From: Ryuthela nishihirai
Taxonomy: Eukaryota; Arthropoda; Arachnida; Araneae; Heptathelidae
NCBI GenBank assembly: GCA_038380435.1
Contig: JAWZYU010000010.1
Span: 44,054,135-44,118,134, forward strand
Direction of reading: 5' to 3'
Length of the DNA stretch: 64,000 bases
In this document: one piece after another, positions 20,658 through 32,368 of the stretch
Layout of the letters: every line of letters begins with the position of its first letter
Position numbering within the stretch: position 1 is the stretch's first letter
The notes under the pieces: generated by a model
Told to the model about the DNA's origin: nothing
The model's database searches: none
What the model saw: only the letters and a program-made list of their open reading frames with translations
Translations under genes and position numbers: made by a program

Positions 20658-20997
20658 CCAGGTTCGAGTCCCAGCTGGGTCAGCGTTGAGATTTATCTCC
20701 GCAAAATTCCCCGCCCTGCCCACGGTCAGTAGGGGACACCGATGGGCTTGGAAAGGCCGCCGTCCGTCGGATGGGACGTTAAGCCGTGGCCCGTGTGCGG
20801 GAGAGCCCTACCCCGTGCACGTTAAAGAACACGCTGGATGACCTTGACGGGAGGCTACCATCTGTCTCCCAACAGCTGTTCCAGTGGGTGCCCTCCCCCA
20901 ACCTTCTCTGAGCCTTCGGGGTCCATGTGACCTGGCCATTTAGCCCATGGTGTGCAAAAAAGTGCCGCTCAGAGGTAAAACAACCCAACCCAACCCT
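20658..20997 (+). mobile_element. SINE family A copy, 5'-truncated at the B box, with target duplication
   Basis: Begins CCAGGTTCGAG immediately after TGTTTTCACTTC (20646-20657), which repeats at 20998-21009. The head upstream of the B box is absent, so truncation happened at insertion. Confidence 0.92.
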
Positions 20998-21029
20998 TGT
21001 TTTCACTTCAGTGGCACGTCGAGCTGATT

Positions 21030-22562
21030 ATGTCCCGAAGACATCGTATGGATGATTTTCAGAGGTGGAGAGCGATTGGAAAGATGGAAGCTGCTCAGTC
21101 CCAGACGGAAGTTTCCAAAGCATTGAATGTTCCACAAAATGTCGTGTCAAGACTTTGGAGACAGTTTTAACGGACAGGAGATGTTCGTCGTTAACCAGGA
21201 CAAGGGCGTCCTAGAGCCACAACTGCTGCAGACGATCTTTATAGAACTTACTATCAGACGGAACAGAGTAATGATCGTTAGGCAACTGATTTGGAGCTTA
21301 CAGCAGTTACAGGAACAAGGGTTTCAAGGCATGCTGTTTACAGGAGACTTCGTGAACACTGCCTTTATGCCAGGAGACCTCGTGAGTAACGCCTTTATGC
21401 CACACCTGTTGTTCGTCCCATGGCCGAGTGGTTAGCGCGCTTGGCTACTGATCTAAGGGACCTGGGTTCGAGCCCCGGGTAAGGCATGGCTGTTTGTGTC
21501 GTTTTTCTGCTGAGGGCCTGCCATCCTCTCAGACCTTCTACTATGGCATATAAACTGATAGGCTCCTGTCAGACCTCTGTGGCAAGCAGCTGCTTGAGGG
21601 GGTATTTATTTATTCATTTTTATAACTCTCGCCACCCGACGCAGGCCATCTTAAGGCATGGGCACACTGGGCTTTTGCCCAGGGGCCCCACGATTCTAAA
21701 TTTCGCAAAAGTCTGTGTTGATTAATCCTCGCTTTACAGCATGTTTTTTATGTTTAAACACTGATTTGTTAAAAGTACCAATAAATCTATAGGTTTATTT
21801 TAATTGACCGTTTACATTTTTATTCCCGTAGGTGGGTGGTAGAGGTCCCCAGTGCATTGCTTTGCTCAGTGGCCTAGAATACTGTTAAGATGGCACTGGT
21901 CCGACGAACACATTTAACGTGGAGTCGCCAATATCACACTTGGAGTGCAGACCAGTTGGAGCATGCTATGTTCACAGATGATTCGCGATTCAGCTTAAGT
22001 ACTGATTGGCGACGTATTCTCATCTGGAGTGAACCAGGGACCCGCAACAATTCCTTGAACATCAGAGAAAAGGACTACTATGGTGGCCGTGGCGTGATGG
22101 TTGGGACAGGAATCGTGACGAATGGACGTACAGACCTGCTCATCTTTCCGAGTGGCTCTGTTATTACCTTGCGGTACAGAGACGAGTTCCTGAACCCATA
22201 TATAAAGCCATTCCGGGGAACCGTCGGTCCAGATTTTATTCTTATTGACGATAACGCCCGCCCTCATCGAGCTCATGTAATCAACGATTTTCTCGAAGAG
22301 GATTTATTATTCTCGAAGAGGATTTGTTATTCTCGAAGAGGAATGGTCACCCAGATCTCCTAACCTCAATCCCATTGAGCATGTATGGGATGCTCTAGGG
22401 AGCGCATTGGAGCTCGCCAACCCTCTCCCAAAACACTCTACGAACTCAGAACAGCACTTGTCGAGGAGTGGTCATTAATCTTTCAAAATTTCGTTAATAC
22501 CCTCATAAACAGTATGAGGAGTCGTTGCTTAAGATGCATGGCTGTCAGGGTTGATCATGATC
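21030..22562 (+). pseudogene. Tc1-like transposase remnant, multiply interrupted
   Basis: Starts MSRRHRMDDFQRWRAIGKME with a helix-turn-helix (ALNVPQNVVSRLWRQF, stop). Catalytic region at 21890-22363: MFTDDSRFSL (first D) and FILIDDNARPHRA (second D). The C-terminal NPIEHVWDAL and the final part (YELRTALVEEWSLIFQNFVN) are in other frames. It is split by a SINE B, a 250-bp unknown segment and a pogo element, and carries a 20-bp tandem triplication (TTCTCGAAGAGGATTT, 22291-22342). Confidence 0.85.
21414..21621 (+). mobile_element. SINE family B copy inside the Tc1 remnant
   Basis: Head CGTCCCATGGCCGAGTGGTT, B box GGTTCGAGCCC, body to GGGGGTATTTATTTATT. Best family B copy in the window. Confidence 0.9.
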
Positions 22563-23044
22563 CATATTTACCGTATTTGCCGGCGTATAGGACGCACTTT
22601 TTTCCCCCTCAAAATACCCCTAAAATATGGGGTGCGTCTTTATGCGCCGGTAATCAAAATTATGAGTTGAAATTTCAGTCTAAAACTTTTGGTTTATATC
22701 AATATACATATATAAGTATTCTTTTGCATTTTGTCCTTTTGTGAAAGAGTGGTTTCAAATAAATCGTTTCCATATTTTTTTTTGTTCTGTAAAAATAATA
22801 AGTTGCGTGATGTATTTTAGGTTTCACTACTGATAGAGGGAGCATTCCAGTAAAATAGAGTTCAGATCCACTGACACCTCAATGTTACGATTCATCCAAT
22901 GTGCGCATGTGTGATCACATTTCACCGGCATATTTTTTCGAAAAGCGCGAGCATGGCGCGTCATTACCGATTACAGCGCCTCAAGGCAACCAAAACGTAA
23001 ACTTTTAGTACCGAAGAAGCTTTCTGATGTTTTTGCTGCGAAAC

Positions 23045-24709
23045 ATGGCTCAAAAACAACGCAGATTCTGCTATGATATTGCATTCAAGCTACGAGTAGT
23101 ATGCTAAAGAGTTGGGTTGTTTTACCTCTGAGCGGCACTTTTTTGAACACCATGGGCTAAATGGCCAGGTCACAAGGACCCCGAAGGCTCAGAGAAGGTT
23201 GGGGGAGGGGACCCACTGGAACAGCTGTTGGGAGACAGATGGTAGCATCCCGTCAAGGCCATCCAGCGTGTTCTTTAACGTGCACATGGTACGGCTCTCC
23301 CGCACACGGGACCACGGCTTAACGTCCCATCCGACGGACGACGGCCTCTCCAAGCCCATCGGTGTCCCCTACTGACCATGGGCAGGGCGGGGAATTTTGC
23401 GGAGATAAATCTCAACGCTGACCCAGCTGGGACTCGAACCTGGGAACTGCAGATTACGAGCCTGATGCGCTACCGACTGAGCCACCCCCGCCCCCAGAGT
23501 ATGCTAAAGAAAACGGAAACAGGGCAGCAGAGAGGAATTTCGGATCACCGCCAACAGAAAAGATGATAAGAACTTGGAGAAGACAGGAAGAAGACCTAAA
23601 AAAAAGCTATGCGTAGTAAACATAATCTGCGACATGGAATTGCAAAATGGCCGGAACTAGAAGAAGAATTAAAAACTTGGTTATTAGTCCACCGAAGCTC
23701 GGGATTTTCAGTTTCCACAAAAATGACTATTCAACAAGCAAGAGTGATAGCTACTAACAGAGGCATCGCTGATTTTACAGGATCGACGTCATGGTGTTCT
23801 AGATTCATGAAGAGAAATGACTAACGTATGCGGACTAAAACAAAAATAGCACAAAAGATGCCAACAGAATATGAAGACAAGATTATCGAGTTTCATAAAA
23901 TTGTCATTAATGCAAGAAAAAGTGGAAATTTTGAACTTTCACAAATAGGAAACATGGATGAGGTTCCACTGACGTTCGATGTACCCTCAAACAAAACAGT
24001 AGATTCCAAAGGTGCAAGAAGTGTTATTGTTAAAACTTGTGGACATGAGAAAACGCACTACACAGTCGTGTTGTCTTGTTGTGCCAATGGAACAAAATTG
24101 CCGCCTCTTTTGATTTTCAAAAGGAAAACCTTTCCCAAGGAAAAACTGCCTAAAGGTGTGTTTGTGCACGTTCATCCTAAGGGCTGGATGGGTGAAGGGG
24201 GGATGAAGTTGTGGATAGACAACGTGTGGTCTAGGCGTCCTGGTGGACTGTTAAAGAAACCTGCCTTGGTAGTATGGGATCCGTTTCGGAGTCATAGAAC
24301 AGAAGCTGTAAAAAATAAAATCAACCAACTGAAAACTCAGTTAGCTGTAATTCCAGGTGGACTAACGAGCCAGCTTCAACCTTTAGATGTCTGCATTAAT
24401 AAACCATTTAAAGGATTCATGAAGGAGAAATGGAACAGTTGGATGCAGTCTACAGATTTTGAAGTAACACCATCAGGAAGAAGGAAGAGGCCTAGCATTT
24501 CGCAGATTTGTGAATGGGTCAAAACTTCATGGAATGCTGTGAAACATGAGACAGTTGTAAAGTCATTTAAGAAATGTGGTATTAGTAACTCACTTGATGG
24601 CACAGAAGATGATTTGTTATACGAAGACTCAGTTTCTGAAAAAGAGGCTTCAAGTGGTTTTTCATTTAGTTCTGGAGATGAATTTCTGGGTTTTGAGGAT
24701 GAACATTAA
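23045..24709 (+). pseudogene. Pogo transposase (CENP-B HTH plus DDE), interrupted
   Basis: Begins MAQKQRRFCYDIAFKLRVV, cut by a SINE at 23111-23497, resumes YAKENGNRAAERNF, then HTH_Tnp region (23609-23824: ELEEELKTWLLVHRSSGFSV, SWCSRFMKRN), a TAA at 23822, then a 293-codon DDE frame (23828-24709) with GNMDEVPLTFD, LLIFKR, ALVVWDPFRSHRTEAV and GGLTSQLQPLDVCINKPFK. The acidic C-terminal tail is typical. The DDE frame itself is intact, so inactivation looks recent. Confidence 0.9.
23111..23497 (-). mobile_element. SINE family A copy inside the pogo transposase
   Basis: Perfect 13-bp duplication AGTATGCTAAAGA (23098-23110, 23498-23510) proves insertion into the transposase 5' coding region. Confidence 0.95.
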
Positions 24710-24893
24710 AAGGTACCTAACTACAATGTTCCCTAGTTACATTTTTTGTATACATAAATAACTCTAAAATGAGTACAGTAAATCTTTATGGAAATTCATG
24801 AAACAATGTGGAAATTTTTTTTCCCTTAAAAATGTGTCTAAAAAAGGGGGTGCGTCTTATACGCCGGTGCGTCCTATACGCCGGCAAATACGG

Positions 24894-25817
24894 TATCTAC
24901 CGCATGTCGTACGTAACAGACTTTAAGTATTGTTCCATGTACTGCTCCTTCATCTCTATTGAACGATTATGACCATAATGCATGCTCATTATACGATTAT
25001 CTATTTCTTCTGAATGAATTACATTTGTGAAGTAACAATAAACCTCTTTACCAAATTTCATTCCATTCCCTTAAAAATACTTCGAGTTATGTACGAATTT
25101 ATACGTTATCCTTTAATTGTGAATTCTAGGCTACGTCACAGCTAAGACGGACAGGCGCAAATCCGCCATTCTCCGCACGAGAATTTTCTTCAGCGTATAC
25201 GAGAAACTTTTATGTCCAGTCTCTCTAATTTTTGGAGAAAAATTAAAGAGAACGTCGATAGCAGGTGGCTGGCACGGGTGATATCACATTACTGTGTTAT
25301 CAGCCGTGACAGCCACCTGCCATCAACTGATATATTATTCTTGACATCGTAAAGTAATAAAATGATACAAGACGGTAATATTTTATCTTTCAGATGAAAA
25401 ACTCTTCAATAACTGGATTCGTTTCCGATAAAAAAAATTCTACAAATTAAGCTTTTCGAAGTTTCGGAAAATGCTTTTTAAAACAATGATACATATTTTA
25501 CCTGAAATGAAAGATGGAAGAGGAATTGTGATCAATGATACATCTTGAAATTCTTCATTCGATTCCCAGTGAAAGGCCTTCAGCAAATGTCTCTCTTGAC
25601 ATAACATTAAAAACATTCCACTGCCAGAGAATGAAAATTGCAAGAGCTACGTTTCACGTCGGCGATTTGGTTCAGAAGATGGATCCTCCACGAACATCAC
25701 CTCCACGAAGTACCTAAGTACTTCGTGGAGGCGAAAGATTTACCAGAAGTAATACATCTTTGTGCGCTTGGTATATGTTTTGTAACATTTTATTGAAAAA
25801 AAAATGATAATTTATTG
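24894..25817. other. slo2 intron, possible Tc1 3' end and two hairpins
   Basis: Just after the pogo element the sequence may be the 3' part of the interrupted Tc1. Hairpins: 25259-25322 (GCAGGTGGCTGGCACGG arm, one mismatch) and 25700-25731 (CCTCCACGAAGTAC, perfect 14 bp). No gene recognised. Confidence 0.55.
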
Positions 25818-25830
25818 TTTTGTATGTAGG

Positions 25831-26208
25831 ATTGTTTTACCTCTGAACGGCACTTTTTTGCACACAATGGGCTAAATGGAGGCCACAAGGACCCCGAAGG
25901 CTCAGAGAAGTTTGAGGGAGGGGACCCACTAGAACAGCTGTTGGGAGACAGATGGTAGCCTGCCGTCAAGGCCATCCACCGTGTTCTTTAACGTGCACAG
26001 GGTATGGCTCTCCCGCACACGGGGCCACGGCTTAACATCCCATCCGACGGACGGCGGCCTTTTCAAGCCCATCGGTGTCCCCTACTGACCGTGGGCAGGG
26101 CGGGGAAATTTTGCGGAGATAAATCTCAACGCTGACCCAGCTAGGATTCGAACCTGGGAACTACAGATTACGAGCCTGGCGCGCTACCGACTGAGCCACC
26201 CCCGCCCC
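25831..26208 (-). mobile_element. SINE family A copy
   Basis: Perfect 13-bp duplication TTTTGTATGTAGG (25818-25830, 26209-26221). Confidence 0.93.
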
Positions 26209-26316
26209 TTTTGTATGTAGGTAATAAATAGATTTGTCTTGTAATGTTTTATTGTATAATTATTGTAATGTGTGTAACTTAAAAGCGTAAACACTCAAGA
26301 GTCTCCTCTTTTCGGA

Positions 26317-26668
26317 AGGGCAGGGATTGGGGCTCAGTCGGTAGCACGCCAGGCTCGTAATCAGCCTTCCCAGGTTCAAGTCCCATATCGGCTGGAGTTC
26401 AGATTTATCTCTGCTAACTCTCCATACTGCCCTCGATCAGAAAGGAGACACCGTTGGGTTTTGGAAAGGCCCGTCAATTGGATGGGACGTCAAGCCGTGT
26501 CGCCATGTGCAGGAGAGTCACACCCTGTGCACATTAAAGAACTCTCTGGATGGCCTTGACGGAAGTCTACAAGCTGTCCAGTGGGTTCCCCTTCCCCCAC
26601 TATTCTCTGAGATCTTGGGGTGACCTGATCACCCCAAGCTAGTAAGCCCATGCTAGTAAAACAACTCA
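26317..26668 (+). mobile_element. SINE family A, degenerate copy
   Basis: Head GGGGCTCAGTCGGTAGCACG, body with several small deletions, tail GTAAAACAACTC. Confidence 0.8.
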
Positions 26669-26953
26669 CTTTTTTTCTGGAATCATACACAGAAATCGTC
26701 TTGGTTAACTGCTCATGCAAATTAACAACACTCTACTCTTCCCTTTGGACTAGAAATACGAGACCTACTGGTTACCCACCAGGGCACCTAGGAGGTCCCG
26801 TGTCCTGAGATTAGGAGTTGAAGTAGTATTTTTTATACTCTTTTTCCCTTTTACTGTCTGTACTCATAGTGTAAACATTTCGGTTACTTTTAATTGATAC
26901 TGTTGCCAATTTTAATAATCAGAAAAATCAATAAAACTGTTGAAAAGAGTCAC

Positions 26954-27126
26954 CTTCTTTCTAGAAGCAGAATAATTGGTCTCAGCGTCTGCGGGACATG
27001 AAAATGAGCTCGCAGAGGAACGATGAAATTGTAGATGCCGTTTGAAGCGAAGTCTGCAGCCAAAATGATACATCGGCTCGGCCAGTTGTATTCCTTGGCA
27101 TTGCGGAACGTGCAGTGCTCGCATAC
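26954..27126 (-). CDS. slo2: Slo2 potassium channel exon (RCK2 start: ADFASNGIYNFIVPLRAHF)
   Basis: Reads VCEHCTFRNAKEYNWPSRCI, then ILAADFASNGIYNFIVPLRA, then HFHVPQTLRPIILLLER. The NGIYNFIVPLRAHF signature is diagnostic of Slo2 channels rather than Slo1. Acceptor TTCGTTACAG, donor GTGACT. Starts in phase 0 after the exon ending LAQ and leaves AG for the next exon. Confidence 0.95.
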
Positions 27127-27608
27127 CTGTAACGAAATTGCAATTGTTTTGAGGAAACAATGAATTGGTGAAACGTATTTAAATTAAGAAATTGAAGTTG
27201 AGAGAAGCAAAGCGGTGGAAAAATATTTAAAATATAATTAGTGACAAGAAAATGCAAGCAGTATGCTGATATTATAGAAGAAAAAGGCAGAGTTTAAAGA
27301 GGAAGAAATATATTTTTTTTTAAATTTGTTTCCTAGTTGGATACGAGCTATTCTAAATACGTTGTAAGGTATTCTAAATACGTCAAAGTATAGGTGAATG
27401 GTCAACAGACAAAACCTTTCAAGACACATAAGGAAAAATGGTTCTTGGGGTTTGCTTGTTTTCATTTTTGGCATCCTGTTTTTTGGCATCTTTTGCACTA
27501 TGTAATTAACCGCAACAATATTGCCCTAAGTAGCAAATTTTTCGTAAAAATTCAACGGGTTATTTGAACTCACCAACCATGCTCTTTAATATGTCAGGAT
27601 CTGACATT
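27127..27608. other. slo2 intron, no feature seen
   Basis: AT-rich; minus-strand frames here are short and unsupported. Confidence 0.5.
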
Positions 27609-27618
27609 CCTGCACATT

Positions 27619-28004
27619 GGGGGGCGGGGGTGGCTCAGTCGGTAGCGCGCCAGGCTCGTAATCTGTAGTTTCCAGGTTCGAGTCCCAGCTGGGTCAGCGT
27701 TGAGATTTATCTCCGCAAAATTCTCCGCCTTGCCCACGGTCAGTAAGGGACACCGATGGGCTTGGAAAGGCCGCCGTCCGTTGGATGGGACGTTAAGCCG
27801 TGGCTCCGTGTGTGGGAGAGCCATACCCTGTGCACGTTAAAGAACACGCTGGATGGCCTTGATGGGAGGCTACCATCTGTCTCCCAACAGCTGTTCCAGT
27901 GGGTCCCCTCCCCCAACCTTCTCTGAGCCTTCGGGGTCCATGTGACCTGGCCATTTAGCCCATGGTGTGCAAAAAAGTGCCGCTCAGAGGTAAAGCAACC
28001 CAAC
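27619..28004 (+). mobile_element. SINE family A copy
   Basis: Full length with 10-bp duplication CCTGCACATT (27609-27618, 28005-28014). Confidence 0.92.
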
Positions 28005-28005
28005 C

Positions 28006-28092
28006 CTGCACATTAGGCCACGGCTAAACTGCACATTAGGCCACGGCTACACATTAGGCCACGGCTAAAATGCACATTAGGCCACGGCCTAA
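28006..28092. repeat. 23-bp minisatellite beginning at a SINE target duplication
   Basis: Four units of TGCACATTAGGCCACGGCTA; the first overlaps the right-hand target duplication. A C homopolymer run (about 28107-28122) follows. Confidence 0.85.
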
Positions 28093-28365
28093 CAGACGAT
28101 GCTCTTCCCCCCCCCCCCCCCCGAGAGCAGAGTGAGGGTCAGAGCAGAAAATCTCAATGAAGCACAATGAGGACTCGAACATTGGGAAATCAGGTTATGA
28201 GTCTATGTATTAACCATTAGGAGAAATCCCACCTACAATCAAAGAAGCTTAACATCGCATCTTCATTACGAAGAGGGCTGAAGAAGACTGGGATGCAGTG
28301 GAGTGAAAGAGATCATCACTGATCTGTAACAATATCTAGATAGAATATGCCTAAATTTAGCATGA

Positions 28366-28697
28366 GTGGAAATGGACTCAGTCGATAACGAGCCTCGTAA
28401 TCTCCAGCTCCGAGGTTCGAGTTCCAAAACTGCTTCAGCGATTAAAGGTTCGTTCAGTGCTCGATCTCAGTTAATCCTGCCCGCCGTCGGTTGGGACGTG
28501 GAGTCGAGTGTAGGAGAGACATAACATGTGCACTTTACAGGAGTTACACTCGACGGACTTGACCGGAGGCTTCCATCTGTCTCCTAATCCAGTGGATTCT
28601 CTTCCTCAAACTTCTCTGAACCATTGGGGTCTTTATGACCTGGTCATTTAGCTCATTGTGTGCGCAGAAGTGCAGCTCAGAGATAGAGCAACCCAGC
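28366..28697 (+). mobile_element. SINE family A, old degenerate copy
   Basis: Retains GAGGTTCGAG, GTTGGGACGTGGAG, TGTGCACTTTACAGGAG and the tail CAGCTCAGAGATAGAGCAACCC. Confidence 0.75.
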
Positions 28698-28969
28698 TAT
28701 TCTTTCTATCTATTAGTGACTCTTTTGGTGTCTCGTATAGATATGGTAACAGCTGGTATTGATTTCAAGTTTCATTACAGTAATCTAAATTTGTCAAGTG
28801 ATCTGTAATTTGATGTACTCAAGCCATGAGTAATTAACAATAACGATAATATAGCTAAACCTGATTTAGTCAGATTGATTTAGATTTTGCAATAATTTAG
28901 AATGGCAAACGAACTGCTCCTTTCATAGTATCGTATCTGGAGTTTGTAGGCTCTATTAAATTGTGGATT

Positions 28970-29060
28970 AAATGGGTTGTATTACTTTCGAGAGGTTTGG
29001 TGCACACAATGGGCTAAATGACCAGGCCACAAAATACCAAAGGTTCAGTGCTCGATAGAG
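28970..29060 (-). mobile_element. SINE family A fragment
   Basis: Only the 3' end survives (TGGTGCACACAATGGGCTAA, then ATGACCAGG). Confidence 0.65.
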
Positions 29061-29284
29061 AAGCATAAAAACATGAAGACTTCTCGTCATACAATACGGT
29101 TTGTTCTTTAAGGTGAAATAACTCATCTGAGCAATGGGGTGGAAAAAATTTCAATGAAAGTCTAATTTACATTGTAAAGGATGGAGGTGATCTGGGAGGA
29201 ACCATTCCAGAAGTAAATCTATTTCGAAATCAGTCTTTATGGGAAATCGAGGACTCAAGGCATCAAGAATTCCCTCAACGTGTA

Positions 29285-29654
29285 GGGAAGGGGATGATTC
29301 AGTTCATAGGAGACAGGCTCTTAATCTGTAGTTCCCAGGTTCGAATGCTAGCTGGGCCAGTATTCAGTTCTATCTCCACAAAATTTCCCGCCCTGCCCAC
29401 GGTCAGTAGGAGACACCAATGGGCTTGTAAAGGCTGTCATTCGTCGGATGGGATGTAAAACCATGGCCCCATATACGGGAGAGTCATACCCTGTGCATAT
29501 TAAAGAACACGCCGGATCGCCTTGACGAGAGGCTATCATCTGTCTCGCAACATTTGCCTTGGCTAAATTGGGCTAAATGGTCAGGTCACACGGACCATTT
29601 AGCCCATTGTATGCAAAAAAGTGTTACTCAGAGGTAAAACGCCCAACAACCCTA
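29285..29654 (+). mobile_element. SINE family A, degenerate with internal hairpin
   Basis: Head decayed; GGGCTAAATGGTC (29570-29582) is inverted at 29593-29605, replacing part of the usual body, which suggests a local template switch. Confidence 0.75.
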
Positions 29655-29704
29655 ACGTGTTTATGACTTTTGGTTCCGCCAATTAATTCTTGTACTCAAA
29701 AGGG

Positions 29705-30014
29705 TTCTGTTGTTTTACTTCTGCGAGTCCCTTTCTTCCACACAATGAGCAAATTGTCCAGGATTGAATGAAGGGGACCCAATGGACAGCTATTAGCCTC
29801 CCATGAAGGCCATCCAAGTGTGTTCCTCAACGTGCTCAGTGTATGGTTCTCCACACACGGTACCGCAACCTAACGTCCCATTGCGCAGAGGGCTTTCTTT
29901 TCTAGGCCAAACTCTATCCTCTTTATCACCGAGAGCAGGGTGGACATTATCGGAGATAAATTTCAACGCTGGCACAGTCGGTTTTGTAATCTGAGAATTC
30001 CAGATTGCGAGTCA
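29705..30014 (-). mobile_element. SINE family A, old degenerate copy
   Basis: Recognisable by TTGTTTTACTTCTGCGAGT, CACACAATGAGCAAAT and a decayed head near 30000. Confidence 0.65.
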
Positions 30015-30066
30015 CACTCGCTCTTATTTTAAAGGACTTTTATGACATGATACATTCTTATGAAGT

Positions 30067-31298
30067 ACACTGAAGTGCCATTGAATTAGGGATAGGAGAC
30101 GTTATTCAAATTCAGTACTGCAAGTCCCGCATTTGTGCGAATGCGTGGCTGAAACTCTGGTCATATATAGCTGTCAGCTTTGGCTACCCCAAGTATTCGT
30201 CATGAGAAGCGTAATGGGAAAGGCGCGGGATTTAGATGCATTTGACAGAGGCAGATAGTAGGTGCCCGACTGATGGGACACTCGATCTCCGAAACTGTCA
30301 ACGAACTTGGATTTTGTCGTACAACAGTTTCAAAAGTGTTCCGGGAATATGAAAATTCCGGTAAAAAAAAAAACAAGCACCTGGACACCGTGCAAAGGAC
30401 AACCAGCCTTGAATAATCATGGTCTTCGCCATCTGACCCGCATCGTACAGACCGATAGGAGTCAGACATTATCTAAAATCACCTCCCATCTGAACAGAAG
30501 TTCCAACTGGGAAGTCAGTGCACAGACTACGCAACGCTCACTTCATCGTCTCAGCTTCGGGAGCCGCCGACCTACGAGAATCCCACTTCTAACAGCATGA
30601 CACTGGGCTCAACGCCTTGCCTGGGCTACAGAACATCGAAACTGGACCATCGAAAATTGGCAACCGATAGCCTGAAGTGATGAATCCCGATTTAAACTTC
30701 ATCACGCCGATGGGAGTCTGAGGGTATGGCGCCAACCCCATGAAGCCCATGGATCCTGCATGTTAGGTCGGTACAGTACAAGCTGGTGGTGGCTCAGTTA
30801 TGGCCTGGGGTGTCTTCAGTTGGACGTCTGTGGGACCTTTGGTATGTGTACCGACGACTCTCAAGGCATCCCAGTACATAGAACTCATGGCTGACCATTT
30901 ACACCCATTTATGGCCATCATGCATCCCAATGGAGATGGCGTCTACCAGCAAGACAACTGTTCATCTCACAGGTCCAGGTTGGCTACTGCATGATTGCAG
31001 GAGCATTCTGTGACTTGAAATAATGAAGTAACCACCTAGAAGCCCAGATTTAAATCCCATCGAAAATCTTTGGGATATCGTCGAGGAGAGTGTTCGGGCC
31101 CGTGTCACATCATCGACGACCTTGAGAGAATTGTCGACAGCTCTGGAGGATGCATGGGTCGCCATACCTGTGGAACATTTGCGCAAGCTTGTGTAAATAT
31201 TCCACAGGTATGGCGACCCATATAGCGGCCGTTATCAGGGCCAGAGGGGGATTAACACGTTATTAGGTTGCTATCCCTAATTCAATGGCACTTCAGTG
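30067..31298 (+). mobile_element. Tc1-like DNA transposon, dead
   Basis: Perfect 28-bp terminal inverted repeats (30067-30094, 31271-31298; start CACTGAAGTGCCATTGAATT). Left flank TA; right flank TT suggests one mutated base. Conceptual transposase: SISETVNELGFCRTTVSKVF (HTH), GGGSVMAWGVFSWTSVGPLV, GVYQQDNCSSHRSRLA (second D), then NPIENLWDIVEESVRA in another frame. Many stops. Confidence 0.93.
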
Positions 31299-31370
31299 TT
31301 TACGGCTATTGTTAATTGCATTTTTTTTTATTAATTTGTCTCATTTCATTTACTCATATCAATTTAATCT

Positions 31371-31560
31371 TCGGTTAGCGCGCTTGGCTGCTGATCAAAG
31401 GGACCTGGATTCCCGAATAAGGCATGGATGATCGTATCGTTTTTCTGCTGAGATCTCGCCTTTCTCACAGACCTTCTACTATGGCATATTAAACCGACAG
31501 GCTCCTGTCATACCCCTATGGTAAGGAACTGCTTCAGGGATATTTATTATTTATTTATTT
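31371..31560 (+). mobile_element. SINE family B, degenerate copy
   Basis: CGGTTAGCGCGCTTGGCTGC head with a damaged B box, body to TATTTATTATTTATTT. Confidence 0.8.
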
Positions 31561-31779
31561 TAAAATATTTGAAAGTAAAACACTAGTACATTTATTTAAA
31601 CCTATTCTACTTTGGGCTTCTCTCTAATTCCAACTGGACTTCATCTTTAATTCGAATTAACGAGGCTTTATTGTATAAATATATCGCTGGCTAGTAAAGA
31701 ATGAATTTTGTACATCTATATGTCATGTATTTATTTCACAATTTTTTTCAGATATATTACTGATGAACAATCAAATTCG

Positions 31780-32004
31780 TCAAAGGAGCTTGAAATCCCT
31801 TCCAGGACTGTAATCATCTGAAAGCAACAAGTCTGTGGGCTTTTCCAATTTGTAGAGATGACTACCCCACAAAGAGTTTTTTTTCATAAGGAGTGGACCT
31901 GTGAGCCTGTGACAAAACGGCAGACGTCGGAAACCAGGCCTTTGAGCCGTCGTAAATTTTTGCTTCAATATCCGTAACGTAAACAAATTTTTGTAAAGTT
32001 TCAA
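31780..32004 (-). other. Unrecognised 74-codon open frame in slo2 intron
   Basis: Starts MKLYKNLFTLRILKQKFTTA and ends YSPGRDFKLL. Amino-acid composition is plausible, but there is no known domain and no flanking splice signals that fit the slo2 frame. Possibly part of a repeat. Confidence 0.2.
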
Positions 32005-32368
32005 AATTTAAGAAAATGTTTCAAAAACAGACTAAAGAGCTTGTGGCTTGTCAAACGGTGGGGGAGAGGGGGATCATGCAACTCTCTCTCATTATGGGCC
32101 CATGCCTCTTCTTAATTCAATGGATATGAGAAATAATATTAAAAATATCTGTCTAAGATCTTCTAATCACATAAAAGATTGATACGGTCCATGTTTAATT
32201 TTCAACACGCAATCCTAAACAAAAATAACTTATTTTTATTTAGAAATGTTTCTAAAACTAGGAAATTCTACAAAATACATTCAAGTGCAGTGCATCAATT
32301 TTCTTCTGCTGTAAGTTATATAAGTGCATGAAACAAAGGAAGTATTATCTGTAGGATTCCGCACTGAC

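Larger units (their letters stand above)
22571..24893 (+). mobile_element. Pogo/Tigger-type DNA transposon
   Basis: Perfect 27-bp terminal inverted repeats (22571-22597, 24867-24893; start CCGTATTTGCCGGCGTATAG) flanked by TA. Subterminal GGGGTGCGTCTT motifs are also inverted. Carries a transposase interrupted by one stop and by a SINE A. Confidence 0.95.

Noticed and set aside
21414..21490. tRNA-Ser/Leu gene in the family B head
   Set aside because: No matching acceptor stem or terminator; the same head-body unit repeats in seven places.
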